Positions 46,058 through 54,546 are shown, counted from the stretch's first letter. The stretch is DNA of 64,000 nt from Mucilaginibacter daejeonensis (GCF_020783335.1 NZ_CP086068.1:2108001-2172000), one strand, 5' to 3'. A program made the numbers and translations. The notes: generated by a model not told the origin, from the letters alone.

Positions 46058-47719
46058 ATGAGCCGACCGATCATTTTTGCTATTGACGATGACCAGCAAG
46101 TATTGCGTGCCATAACCCGCGACCTGCGATCGCATTACGGCAAGGAATATAAGATCATGAGCACCGACTCGGCCAACGAAGCCCTTGACAGCCTGGTAGA
46201 AATGAAGAACAGCGGCGATGTGATCGCCCTATTCATCAGTGACCAGCGTATGCCCGAGATGCAGGGTGTCGACTTTTTGCAAAAGGCCGTTAAGGTTTTC
46301 CCCGAAGCAAAACGCGTGTTACTGACCGCGTACTCAGATACCGACGCCGCGATCAAGGCCATTAACGATGTGCAGCTTGATTATTACCTGATGAAACCGT
46401 GGGATCCGCCTGAAGAAAAGCTGTACCCTGTGGTAAGCGACCTGTTGGATGACTGGCATGCCCACTATACACCGGAGTTCAAGGGCATCAAACTTACCGG
46501 TTATCAATTTTCGCCGCAATCGCACGTGATCAAAGATTATCTGGGCAGTAACCTGATCCCTTACAAGTGGTATGACATTGAGCGAAATGATCAGGCAAAA
46601 ACCATGCTCGACATCAACGGCCTTTGTAATGACCAGTTGCCGGTGTTATTCTTTGAGGATGGCACGTTCTTGTCTAAACCAACCATCAATGATATAGCCG
46701 AGAAGTTAGGCATCACCACTAAGCTCACCAACGAGATATATGATGTGGTGATCATCGGTGCCGGTCCTGCTGGCTTGGCCGCATCGGTTTATGGCGCATC
46801 AGAGGGCCTGCGCACATTGCTTATTGAGCGGAAGGCTCCCGGAGGACAGGCCGGTTCCAGCTCGCGCATCGAGAACTATTTAGGTTTCCCAGCCGGTTTG
46901 AGCGGGAGCGACCTTACCCACAGGGCTATTAGCCAGGCGCGCCGTTTGGGTGCCGAGTTCTTGTCGCCACATACCGTTCAGGACATTCAGGAGCGCGACG
47001 GCTACAAATATGTGATCTTGGATAATGGGGAAGAAGTGATCAGCCGATCGGTGGTGATCACCACCGGTGTCGATTACCGCAAGCTGGAGGTAGAAGGCGT
47101 GGACAAGTTCACCGGCGCGGGCATCTATTACGGTGCGGCGGTGACGGAGGCTTCGGCCTGTAAGGATAAGCAGGTGTATGTGATCGGCGGCGGTAACTCG
47201 GCCGGTCAGGCAGCCATGTACTTGTCCAAGTTCGCGCAAAAGGTACACATCCTGATCCGCCGTGAAGGGTTGGAAGCCACCATGTCGGCCTATTTGATCG
47301 AGCAGATCGGTGATACCCCCAACATTGAAGTGATGCCCTACACCGAGGTGATCGAGGCACGCGGACACAATAGTTTGGACCAACTGGTGCTGATCAATGT
47401 GAACACTAAAGAGACCCAGGTTCGTGATGCCAGTGCTTTGTACATCTTCATTGGCGCCAGGCCTTATACTGATTGGGTACAAATGGGGATCATTAAAAGC
47501 AAAGGCAACTTTATTGAGACCGGTCGGGACCTGGCCGGGTACGAAAATTTTAGGCGGTCGTGGAAATTGAAGCGTGATCCGTTCCTGTTAGAGACCAGTT
47601 GTCCCGGCATTTTTGCCGCCGGCGATGTGCGTGCCGGAGCTATGAATCGGGTAGCCTCAGCAGTGGGCGAGGGCTCGATGGCGATCAGCTTTGTACACAA
47701 GTACCTTGCTGATGTCTAA
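46058..47719 (+). CDS. response-regulator receiver / glutaredoxin-like / thioredoxin-reductase-like flavoprotein lacking CxxC motifs
   Basis: 553 residues. The receiver domain (1-125) has Asp10-12, phosphoacceptor Asp62 (FISDQRMP), Thr90 and Lys113. Residues about 143-220 look like a glutaredoxin fold (KLTGYQFSPQSHVIKDYL, QLPVLFFEDGTF), but the usual CPxC is SPQS (152-155). Residues 228-553 are a thioredoxin-reductase-type FAD/NADPH protein with GAGPAG (234-239), GGGNSA (377-382) and FAAGDVRAGA. At the redox-cysteine site it reads YYGAAVTEA (GAAV, 359-362), so it cannot be a dithiol reductase. Databases often label this architecture fused response regulator/thioredoxin-disulfide reductase; the active-site residues contradict that activity. 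Confidence 0.88.
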   Translation: MSRPIIFAIDDDQQVLRAITRDLRSHYGKEYKIMSTDSANEALDSLVEMKNSGDVIALFISDQRMPEMQGVDFLQKAVKVFPEAKRVLLTAYSDTDAAIKAINDVQLDYYLMKPWDPPEEKLYPVVSDLLDDWHAHYTPEFKGIKLTGYQFSPQSHVIKDYLGSNLIPYKWYDIERNDQAKTMLDINGLCNDQLPVLFFEDGTFLSKPTINDIAEKLGITTKLTNEIYDVVIIGAGPAGLAASVYGASEGLRTLLIERKAPGGQAGSSSRIENYLGFPAGLSGSDLTHRAISQARRLGAEFLSPHTVQDIQERDGYKYVILDNGEEVISRSVVITTGVDYRKLEVEGVDKFTGAGIYYGAAVTEASACKDKQVYVIGGGNSAGQAAMYLSKFAQKVHILIRREGLEATMSAYLIEQIGDTPNIEVMPYTEVIEARGHNSLDQLVLINVNTKETQVRDASALYIFIGARPYTDWVQMGIIKSKGNFIETGRDLAGYENFRRSWKLKRDPFLLETSCPGIFAAGDVRAGAMNRVASAVGEGSMAISFVHKYLADV

Positions 47720-47772
47720 TAAGCAAGAACTTGTGACGCTTGAGTTAACACCATATTGATAGTTTAGCGCCC

Positions 47773-49023
47773 ATGCATTCAACCAACATGGACCAATATC
47801 TGCAATATTTTCAACTGCCCATCACCAACCCGGTGCTGGTGTTCGCGATCATACTGTTGGTGATCCTGATATCGCCGTTGGCATTGACGCGCATACGCAT
47901 ACCTGCTGTGGTGGGGTTCATACTGGCCGGCATGATCATTAGTCCCAATGGGTTGAACATTCTCAAAAAGAACTCGGCTATCGAGTTGTTCTCTACCATC
48001 GGCCTGCTGTACATTATGTTCATTGCCGGAATAGAGCTTGATCTGAACGATCTGCGCAAGCGCAAGAATAAAAGCCTGCTGTTCGGTGCGCTTACCTTTT
48101 TCATGCCAATAATGGTCGGCTTCCCGGTCTGCTATTATGGGCTGGGCTATCCGGTCATCACCTCCATATTGACCGCAAGCATGTTCGCGACGCACACGTT
48201 GGTGGCATATCCGATCGTGAGCCGTTATCAAGTAGCCAAAAATGAGGCGGTAGCGATCACCGTAGGTGGCACCATTTTGACCGACACGGCTGTGCTGATC
48301 ATCTTAGCGGTGGTCATCGATTCCAAACATGGCGGGCTTACCACAGCTTTCTGGCTTAGGTTGGTGATGTCTTTGCTGGCGTTCTCGGCAGTACAGTTCC
48401 TGCTGGTGCCTCGCATAGCCAAATGGTTCTTTAGCCGGGCGGCTACCGAACGTACATCGCATTATATCTTCGTACTGTTCATCGTGTTTCTGTCGGCGTT
48501 CCTTGCACAATTGGCGGGTATCGAGCCAATAGTGGGTGCATTCGCTGCAGGGCTTGCGCTTAACCGTTCTGTTCCGCATGATTCTAAATTAATGGAGCAG
48601 ATCGAGTTCGTGGGGCATGCCATATTCATACCGTTCTTTTTGATCAGTGTAGGCATGTTGGTCGACCTGCGCGTGCTGTTCAAAGGCTACCATGCCTTAA
48701 TGATCGCAGGAGTACTGACCACCGTGGCCCTTGCCAGTAAATGGATAAGCGCCTGGGCCACTCAAACGCTGTTCAAGTACACGGCGCCTCAGCGCGGACT
48801 GATCTTCGGTTTGAGCGCATCGCATGCGGCCGCTACCATGGCCATCATTTTGGTAGGCTTCAAGGCTGGCATCATCGATGAGTTTATTTTGAACGGTACC
48901 GTGATCCTGATCCTTTGTACTTGTATGGTAGCATCATTTGCCACCGAGCGTGCAGCAAGGCGTGTTGCAGCTGCCCAGCAAAGCAAAGAACAACGGGTAC
49001 CTGAACAAGGCATGTTAAGCTGA
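47773..49023 (+). CDS. Kef-type cation:proton antiporter (CPA2 family)
   Basis: 416 residues with about 12 hydrophobic helices and no TrkA-N regulatory domain at the C-terminus, which ends soon after the last helix. Family marks are IPAVVGFILAGMIISPNG, a LYIMFIAGIELDLNDLRK segment, ATHTLVAYPIV and GAFAAGLALNRSVP. A second ATG at 47788 is possible. It would exchange K+ or Na+ for protons at the inner membrane. It follows the receiver-flavoprotein gene by 53 bp, co-directional, so ion efflux may be an output of this sensory unit, as KefC efflux is in electrophile stress. Confidence 0.85.
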   Translation: MHSTNMDQYLQYFQLPITNPVLVFAIILLVILISPLALTRIRIPAVVGFILAGMIISPNGLNILKKNSAIELFSTIGLLYIMFIAGIELDLNDLRKRKNKSLLFGALTFFMPIMVGFPVCYYGLGYPVITSILTASMFATHTLVAYPIVSRYQVAKNEAVAITVGGTILTDTAVLIILAVVIDSKHGGLTTAFWLRLVMSLLAFSAVQFLLVPRIAKWFFSRAATERTSHYIFVLFIVFLSAFLAQLAGIEPIVGAFAAGLALNRSVPHDSKLMEQIEFVGHAIFIPFFLISVGMLVDLRVLFKGYHALMIAGVLTTVALASKWISAWATQTLFKYTAPQRGLIFGLSASHAAATMAIILVGFKAGIIDEFILNGTVILILCTCMVASFATERAARRVAAAQQSKEQRVPEQGMLS

Positions 49024-49040
49024 TCAGGCTACCCGTTGTT
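48989..49040. repeat. long hairpin spanning the 3' end of the Kef-type gene
   Basis: AACAACGGGTACCTGA (48989-49004) pairs with TCAGGCTACCCGTTGTT (49024-49040) with one bulged base, giving a 16-bp stem and a 19-nt loop that contains the stop codon. There is no T-run after it on the plus strand. It sits at the junction with the convergent cytochrome gene and may act as an mRNA-end stabiliser or weak terminator. Confidence 0.55.
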
Positions 49041-49061
49041 AGAGTTAAACTTCGATTGTTA

Positions 49062-49478
49062 TCACTCACACTTTGTAAGCTCGGTATTCACTGCGTTCAC
49101 ATCGTGTAACCCCATCTTGTTCCCGAACGAGTTCTCGACGTAGGTAAGCACCTGCGCGATCTGTATAGGCGCCAGGCTGCTTGCCGGCATTTGCCCGCTG
49201 TAAGCCTTACCGTTAACGATGATCGGCAGCTTAAGGCCGTTATACACGTAACAAGCTAATTGCTGTTTATTCTTTCGCAGATAGCTGCTGTCGGTAAGCG
49301 GGGGAATGAGCGCTGCTAAGCCCTCGCCCTGTGCGCCATGACAATTTTGGCAGTTGGTTTTGTAGAGTTCCTGCCCGGTAGTGTAATAGCGCATAAATTC
49401 GAGTTCTTGCTCGCTTTGACAGGAGTACACCAGTATCGCAACTAAGCCCAACAGGCAGGCAATGATCTTCGTTTTCAT
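49062..49478 (-). CDS. class I cytochrome c lipoprotein
   Basis: 138 residues. The N-terminus has a lipobox-like LVYSC (Cys20), so it is probably a lipoprotein facing the periplasm. The heme motif is CQNCH (43-47) and a plausible axial methionine lies in YSGQMPASSLAPIQIAQVLTYV. A single heme with this short length fits a small electron-transfer c-type cytochrome. The ATG overlaps the SCO stop by 4 bp; it is the last gene of the metal/respiration operon. Confidence 0.88.
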   Translation of the reverse strand: MKTKIIACLLGLVAILVYSCQSEQELEFMRYYTTGQELYKTNCQNCHGAQGEGLAALIPPLTDSSYLRKNKQQLACYVYNGLKLPIIVNGKAYSGQMPASSLAPIQIAQVLTYVENSFGNKMGLHDVNAVNTELTKCE

Positions 49479-50134
49479 TGAGCGATGCTGTTCTGTGGTT
49501 CGTTCTGCAGGATCTTGATATCGGCGATCAGCTTGTCGACCTGTTCAGGCTGTGTACCATCATAGCTGCCACGTATACGCTTTTGCTTATCGATCAACAC
49601 AAAATAGCCCTGGTGCACATAGCCACCCGGAGCTTTATTGTCTTCCATCACCGCCACCAGATAGCTTTTGGCCAGATCATAAGTGGCAGCCTTATCGCCC
49701 TGCAACAGCCACCAGCGGTCACCGCTAATGCCCAGGTTGTCTGCATATTTCTTCAATACCGCTACGCTATCATGTTTAGGATCGATGCTGTATGACAGGA
49801 TCTTGAAGTTGTTAGAGCTCTTAAAAGCGTCGTAAACCTTCAGCATGTTGCGGTGCATCACCGGGCAAATAGAGGGGCAACTGGTAAAAAAGAAATCGGC
49901 CACGTAGATGTTGCCATCTACCGAACGGCGCGTCACCTCTTTACCATACTGATTCACGAATTTAAAGTCGGGGATGGTCTGGTATACCGTGTCGGTCACC
50001 TCTTTACCGTTCACCATTCGCGTCACCGGTTCACGGTTGCCGTAAATAGGAAGCACAGTACCAACCTTATCATCAGGTCTACAGGCGCTCAGCAGGCTTA
50101 ATAACCCGAGGCCTATCAGGATGTGTTTTTTCAT
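49475..50134 (-). CDS. SCO family copper chaperone lipoprotein
   Basis: 219 residues. The lipobox is LLSAC (Cys18). The thioredoxin-like fold carries the copper-binding FTSCPSICPVMH (Cys86, Cys90) and a histidine at 174 (GYVHQGYFVLID), the third copper ligand of SCO proteins. DPKHDSVAVLKKYADN is the usual mid-protein segment. It would deliver copper to a CuA site of a terminal oxidase or nitrous oxide reductase in the periplasm. It overlaps both neighbours by 4 bp. Confidence 0.9.
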   Translation of the reverse strand: MKKHILIGLGLLSLLSACRPDDKVGTVLPIYGNREPVTRMVNGKEVTDTVYQTIPDFKFVNQYGKEVTRRSVDGNIYVADFFFTSCPSICPVMHRNMLKVYDAFKSSNNFKILSYSIDPKHDSVAVLKKYADNLGISGDRWWLLQGDKAATYDLAKSYLVAVMEDNKAPGGYVHQGYFVLIDKQKRIRGSYDGTQPEQVDKLIADIKILQNEPQNSIAQ

Positions 50135-50541
50135 TTTTTGTATGGGCGTAAAAATTCGTCGGATCTTTTGATCACACTATCTAACCGTTGGTTCACTTTG
50201 ACCACCATCTTTTTTTGATCGGCCATGTAGGTCATCACTTGTTCGTGGTTCTTGCCGGTATTATCCGGACTGAACTGGTGCATCCAGTTCTCCATGGCCT
50301 CATCGGCAGTATTAAGATCTTTTGACAGCTGTACGGCAGTAGCGGTGTCGCCAGTGATCTTTTTGTCCTTCAACAAACCATCGATGATCTGTTTGTTGTT
50401 GATGGCTTTCTCGTCAAGGGTCATGGCTTCATCATGCACTTCGATCACGGCGTTCAAGGCATCTTTCTCTTGCTGCTTGGTGTCAGTACAAGCGCTTAAT
50501 AATAAAGTGGTTACGGCTAATATGCTAATCAGGTTCTTCAT
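50131..50541 (-). CDS. small helical lipoprotein of unknown function
   Basis: 136 residues. The lipobox LLLSAC (Cys18) marks it as a lipoprotein. The mature part is strongly charged and helical (DAMEN, QEKDALNAVIEVHDEAMTL), without cysteines or a metal motif. Similar small lipoproteins occur beside SCO and copper genes in Bacteroidota, but no function is established to my knowledge. Its start overlaps nothing, and it abuts the 67-residue gene with no gap (50541/50542). Confidence 0.72.
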   Translation of the reverse strand: MKNLISILAVTTLLLSACTDTKQQEKDALNAVIEVHDEAMTLDEKAINNKQIIDGLLKDKKITGDTATAVQLSKDLNTADEAMENWMHQFSPDNTGKNHEQVMTYMADQKKMVVKVNQRLDSVIKRSDEFLRPYKK

Positions 50542-50745
50542 TTATTCTTCGTTTTGTTTTTCCACCAGGTCCATTCCGCATTTAGGGCAAACGCCGGGTT
50601 TGTTGGCCGTCACCTTGGGGTGCATTGGGCAAGTGTAACTTACGGCCGATGCATTTTTAACGGCATCATGGTCGTTCGGTTTAGCTGAGGGTGTGCAGGC
50701 CGATAAAAGAGCCGCGGCTAATATAAAGATCGATAGTTTTTTCAT
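50542..50745 (-). CDS. heavy-metal-binding domain lipoprotein
   Basis: 67 residues. Lipobox LLSAC (Cys17). Residues about 36-60 are a heavy-metal-binding domain: YTCPMHPKVTANKPGVCPKC, followed by GMDL. This Cys/His motif is found at the N-termini of copper P-type ATPases and RND adaptor proteins and binds soft metals such as copper. Here it stands alone on a lipid anchor. It is next to the PepSY gene (4-bp gap) in the metal operon. Confidence 0.88.
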   Translation of the reverse strand: MKKLSIFILAAALLSACTPSAKPNDHDAVKNASAVSYTCPMHPKVTANKPGVCPKCGMDLVEKQNEE

Positions 50746-50749
50746 GGTG

Positions 50750-52180
50750 TTATTTATTTTTCAAGAACGCAGCAAAACCGAACAAAGATACAACTAATAC
50801 CCCTGCTGCGGCCAGCATGCTTACGATATCACGAATGTCTTTCCCGGCCCAGGTCATGCCGAAATACTTGTGTAAGATGATGAAGGATAACCCTTCGGCA
50901 CGGTCCATCCCCGCTACGCGGGTAGCCAGTTTGGCCGAGGTGGTCTCAATGTAAAGGTCCTCCTGCTTGGGGTAACTCACCTTGACCACCGGCAGGCGCT
51001 TGTTAATGAAGCCATACTCGTTAGTGAACTGCTTGATCACCTCGGTCTTGATGGGTTTAACGGTTTCCTGCCGGTAATAATTGGCAAGTTGGGTAGCCAA
51101 GGTCATGTCGCCATCGGTCAAAATTTGTCCGCTTTGTGCATCCATGTAAGTGATCTGCTTTTGCTTACCAATGACCTGGTAATAAGCACGACCGTCAAAT
51201 TTAACAAGCCCAATGCGTTTGATCGCGCTGTCGGCCACCGGTAGTTCCAGGTTACTTTTCACCAGCTCGCTACGATGTATAAGTTGCTCGAATGGCTTTA
51301 CGGCAGGCCGGTCGTTACGTAGCTTGACCCACAAGTGAAAGGCACCACTCACACTAAAGGCCAACATCACGAATGAAACGATAATCCCCAGCTGCCTGTG
51401 AAAGCGGTGAACGAACCGTTGGTCGGCAACTCCGCTTTCGCGGCGTTTTTGTGCGATGGTCTTGAAACGTGTCCATAGTAGACCGTATACGACCAGTCCG
51501 CTGATCAGTGAGAACGTCATAATGATCACCACCGTCAGCATCACTACATTACGAAACGTATTGCCGAACACACTGGCCAGGAACTCCCAGGTATGCAACT
51601 GCTGGAAGAAACTGAGCATGGCTTTGCGCGTCCTGTTATTGAACGTTCCGAGGCGGCTTTGGGCGGTCTCGACGTAAATGTCCATGCTATCAGCCCGGTC
51701 GAAGCTGATCTTCCATACCGGTAGTAACCGGTTGATCGGTTGGTAGTGCGCATCGAAGGTGGTCTGCAATTGGGCATGCCTAATAGCAGAGATGCTATCC
51801 TGAGTAAAATAACGGGCCAAATATTCAGCGTAAAGACGGTCGCCATTGGCCTTTTCATAGCCATCGATAGCCGAATAATACCTGTAAGTACTATCCGGCA
51901 TCAGTAATTGATAATAGGTCTGCTGATCAAAGTTGACCAGCCCAAAATTGCGGACGCTGCTCAACTTATTGGTATCCATCACCTCGGCGAGACTCAGCTT
52001 CGGCGACATTTGCAGTTGGCTCATGGGCTTGAACACCTCCTGCGGAATGAACGGTCTGAACCAGTTGGACATAAATGGATGTGATACTCCGCTCAAGCAC
52101 CAACAAATGACCGGCACTAAGGCAATAAGCCCTAATATGCGGTGCCATTTATAAAAATTCTTTTTCATCATGGTGATCAT
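50750..52180 (-). CDS. PepSY-domain inner membrane protein
   Basis: 476 residues with four main hydrophobic helices (near the N-terminus, about 205-230, about 270-290, and the C-terminus) and two periplasmic PepSY-like regions, the PepSY_TM arrangement. WHRILGLIALVPVICWCLSG near the N-terminus and FHRQLGIIVSFVMLAFSVSG later are the typical helices with membrane histidines. Such proteins accompany TonB receptors and may act as iron or copper reductases; the histidines could bind heme. Three close ATGs (52180, 52171, 52168) are possible starts. It overlaps the receptor stop by 4 bp when the first is used. Confidence 0.85.
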   Translation of the reverse strand: MITMMKKNFYKWHRILGLIALVPVICWCLSGVSHPFMSNWFRPFIPQEVFKPMSQLQMSPKLSLAEVMDTNKLSSVRNFGLVNFDQQTYYQLLMPDSTYRYYSAIDGYEKANGDRLYAEYLARYFTQDSISAIRHAQLQTTFDAHYQPINRLLPVWKISFDRADSMDIYVETAQSRLGTFNNRTRKAMLSFFQQLHTWEFLASVFGNTFRNVVMLTVVIIMTFSLISGLVVYGLLWTRFKTIAQKRRESGVADQRFVHRFHRQLGIIVSFVMLAFSVSGAFHLWVKLRNDRPAVKPFEQLIHRSELVKSNLELPVADSAIKRIGLVKFDGRAYYQVIGKQKQITYMDAQSGQILTDGDMTLATQLANYYRQETVKPIKTEVIKQFTNEYGFINKRLPVVKVSYPKQEDLYIETTSAKLATRVAGMDRAEGLSFIILHKYFGMTWAGKDIRDIVSMLAAAGVLVVSLFGFAAFLKNK

Positions 52181-54519
52181 TTGGTTTTGGCGAAAGAATA
52201 ACTAAGGCCAAGCGTGTACGTGCGTGGCGGCGCAGCGCTGTAGGTGTCACCATATTGGTTGTTCACCACAGTGGTAGCATACAGTTTGTTGCCCGCGTTG
52301 AGCACATTGAACCAAATGCCGGCGCCTTTCAACGCTCCGCTTAGCATATTGTATCCCAACCGCAGGTTGTAGATATCGTAACCGCCGTGGCGTTTGGTAT
52401 TGGCCGGGTTGGTGTAGTAACCACCAATGTGCTGCCACTCAGGCGCGATACGGAAACCGGGTAAGTAGGCAGGTTTGTAAGTGGCCTCGGCGTTTGCGAT
52501 CCATTTAGGCGCATTACTCATGCGGTTTCCATCATATACTATTGTGTAGGTCTTCCCGGTGGCGTAATTGGTGCGTACTTCGCTATATTCTTTATAAGTG
52601 TGCCAGGCATTGGTACCGCTTAGGCGCAGCGCCAGCTGTTGTATAGGTGCATAGGTGACCGCATATTCTACGCCGCGGTGGCGGGTGGCACCTGCGTTCT
52701 GGTTCTGGGTGGTGTTGTCAGAAAGTAGCTGGCTAATGATCTCATTGCGGCCCTCCAGATCATACAAACTCAGCTCGGTGTAAAGCTTATTGTTCAATGC
52801 GGCGAACCAGCCGCCTACCTCGTAATTATTGAAGGTGGCCTGCTTCAATGGAGTCCGCTGCCTTGAGCTGAACAGGTCGCCAGTCTCCGGTGGTTGGAAG
52901 CCTAAGCTGTAGTTGGCATATAAGCCCGTGTGATCAGCAAGCTTATAGGTCAGGCCCAGTTTGGGCGCTACGATGTTGAAGTCGTTGGTCTGCTGTTGCT
53001 TGTACTTGGTATTAGATGGCGGCAGACCGTTGCGGAAACCATAGTGGACCCGGTCATATCGTAATCCCATCACGATGCGCAGCGGATCGATCGGGTTCAT
53101 CTCATATTGTGCGTATGCGGCCGTGTTGAATAGCTTGATGCGATAGTCGTCGATATAAGTGCCCGTGTTGGTAAAGCTGGTGTAGTAGTTACGCGCCAAG
53201 TCCTTAGTGATGTTAAGATATTGCGCATAGTACGAACTCGGGCTGTTATCAACATAAACACCTGCGATCAACCTCGATCGTAAAAAGTCAAGATCAACGC
53301 GGTGCTGGGCAAGTAGGCCATAGCTTTGAAAACTTTGATCGTTCACCTGACCGTTGGAGCTTTGGTAAACACCTTGTGCATTGCGTACGTCTGATATGAA
53401 GTAGCTCGGCAACTGCGCGGTAGAATTGTTGCGGTAGAAAAGGGTCACGAATGTTTGGTTGCGGGTATCCCAATCATGCTCCAACCTCGAGCTGGCCCTA
53501 AAGGCTTTTACCTTGCGGTAAGTGAAGCGCTGGTTGGCGCCATAAGTGCGGCTGTAGAACTTGGCGCTATCCAGGCTGCCCGGCGTTTGTGTGTTCAGGT
53601 AGTTGTAAGTGGCCGACGTGGTCAAGCGGGTACGGTCGTTGAACTGGTAGGTGGTCTTGATATTGCCCGAGTACTTGTCAAAGTCGGAGTAGTCCTGCCA
53701 GCTGTCTTTTTGGTGGGCAATGTATCCGCCTGCATAAAGCCCGAACTTGCCCGAGGTAAATCCACCATCGGCATCCACCCGGCGGTAATGAAAGTTGTCG
53801 CCCTGCAGTTGCACTCGGCCGGCGTATCCTGCTGGCGGGTTCTGCGTAAAGAAGTTGATGGCCCCGCCGATCGCATTACTGCCGTACAGAGAAGATGCGG
53901 GGCCTTTGATCACTTCTATGTCGCGTACGCTACTCATGTTGATCTCGTAAAGCGAATTGTGGTTGAATATCCCCGTCGGCCTGATCGGCAGGCCGTCTTC
54001 CATATACAGGTAAAGCGCATTGTAAGTGATCGGTTGACGAATGGCCATGGTGTGCTGCTCGTTCCCGAGGTTCACCATGTACACACCGGCCACCTTGTTA
54101 AGCAACTGGTAAAGGGCCGTAGCCTTGGTGTCCTGTATCTGTACCGAACTGAGTTTGCTGATCGCGATCGGTGCATCCTGGCGGGAACGAGCCTCGCGGC
54201 TGGCCGATATGATCACCGGTTGCAGGTCGAGCGGGGCGGGAGAAAGGGAAACATTAAGGTTTTGACCACTTATAGGTGTTACGATCTGGGTGATATACCC
54301 CATGTAGGACAAGCGCAATTCAGGAGCGTAAGCGATATTGAAGCGACCCTTAGCGTCGGTAGTGGTGCTTTGATGTTCAGCAGTGTTGGTCAGGCTAATG
54401 GTGACACCAGCTAAAGGTTCGTGCGTGATCGCATCGGTCACGGTGCCGTTCACCGTAGTTTGGGCCAGCAGAGTGGCCGGCAGTAATAAGAATATGAAGA
54501 ATAGGATCTTTTGATACAT
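52177..54519 (-). CDS. TonB-dependent receptor with carboxypeptidase-regulatory-like domain
   Basis: 780 residues from the ATG at 54517-54519, chosen because it begins a clean signal peptide (MYQKILFFIFLLLPATLLAQ); the start at 54576 adds 19 residues. Residues about 21-110 are the CarboxypepD_reg-like domain (TVNGTVTDAITHEPLAGVTI), followed by the plug (SSVRDIEVIKGPASSLYGSN) and the barrel, ending YTLGLSYSFAKTK. The ligand is probably a metal or metallophore given the PepSY, metal-binding and SCO neighbours; copper is most likely. It is the first gene of the coupled cluster. Confidence 0.88.
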   Translation of the reverse strand: MYQKILFFIFLLLPATLLAQTTVNGTVTDAITHEPLAGVTISLTNTAEHQSTTTDAKGRFNIAYAPELRLSYMGYITQIVTPISGQNLNVSLSPAPLDLQPVIISASREARSRQDAPIAISKLSSVQIQDTKATALYQLLNKVAGVYMVNLGNEQHTMAIRQPITYNALYLYMEDGLPIRPTGIFNHNSLYEINMSSVRDIEVIKGPASSLYGSNAIGGAINFFTQNPPAGYAGRVQLQGDNFHYRRVDADGGFTSGKFGLYAGGYIAHQKDSWQDYSDFDKYSGNIKTTYQFNDRTRLTTSATYNYLNTQTPGSLDSAKFYSRTYGANQRFTYRKVKAFRASSRLEHDWDTRNQTFVTLFYRNNSTAQLPSYFISDVRNAQGVYQSSNGQVNDQSFQSYGLLAQHRVDLDFLRSRLIAGVYVDNSPSSYYAQYLNITKDLARNYYTSFTNTGTYIDDYRIKLFNTAAYAQYEMNPIDPLRIVMGLRYDRVHYGFRNGLPPSNTKYKQQQTNDFNIVAPKLGLTYKLADHTGLYANYSLGFQPPETGDLFSSRQRTPLKQATFNNYEVGGWFAALNNKLYTELSLYDLEGRNEIISQLLSDNTTQNQNAGATRHRGVEYAVTYAPIQQLALRLSGTNAWHTYKEYSEVRTNYATGKTYTIVYDGNRMSNAPKWIANAEATYKPAYLPGFRIAPEWQHIGGYYTNPANTKRHGGYDIYNLRLGYNMLSGALKGAGIWFNVLNAGNKLYATTVVNNQYGDTYSAAPPRTYTLGLSYSFAKTK

Positions 54520-54530
54520 GATTATGTAAA

Positions 54531-54546
54531 AGGCATAGCTATGCCT
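54531..54546. promoter_or_regulatory. perfect 16-bp palindrome before the metal TonB receptor
   Basis: AGGCATAGCTATGCCT is a perfect palindrome 12-27 bp upstream of the receptor start. It could be a dimeric regulator's operator or a 5'-UTR hairpin. No regulator gene is adjacent. Confidence 0.45.

Noticed and set aside
46880..47482. A 200-codon minus-strand frame inside the receiver-flavoprotein gene
   Set aside because: It lies opposite the FAD/NADPH domain, whose motifs are intact; no independent start signal was seen.
46058..47719. Naming the fusion protein a thioredoxin-disulfide reductase
   Set aside because: The fold and FAD/NADPH motifs agree, but the redox CxxC is GAAV, so the named activity is not possible by the known mechanism.
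30772..49023. Calling the STAND locus a phage-defence system
   Set aside because: STAND proteins occur in defence systems, but here the partners are an outer membrane receptor, kinases and transporters, with no nuclease, protease or other killing domain seen. I keep it as a signalling candidate.
53455..54414. A 319-codon open frame on the plus strand inside the metal TonB receptor gene
   Set aside because: It is antisense to a well-supported receptor with signal peptide, plug and barrel. The composition is that of a reversed coding frame and no domain is recognisable.
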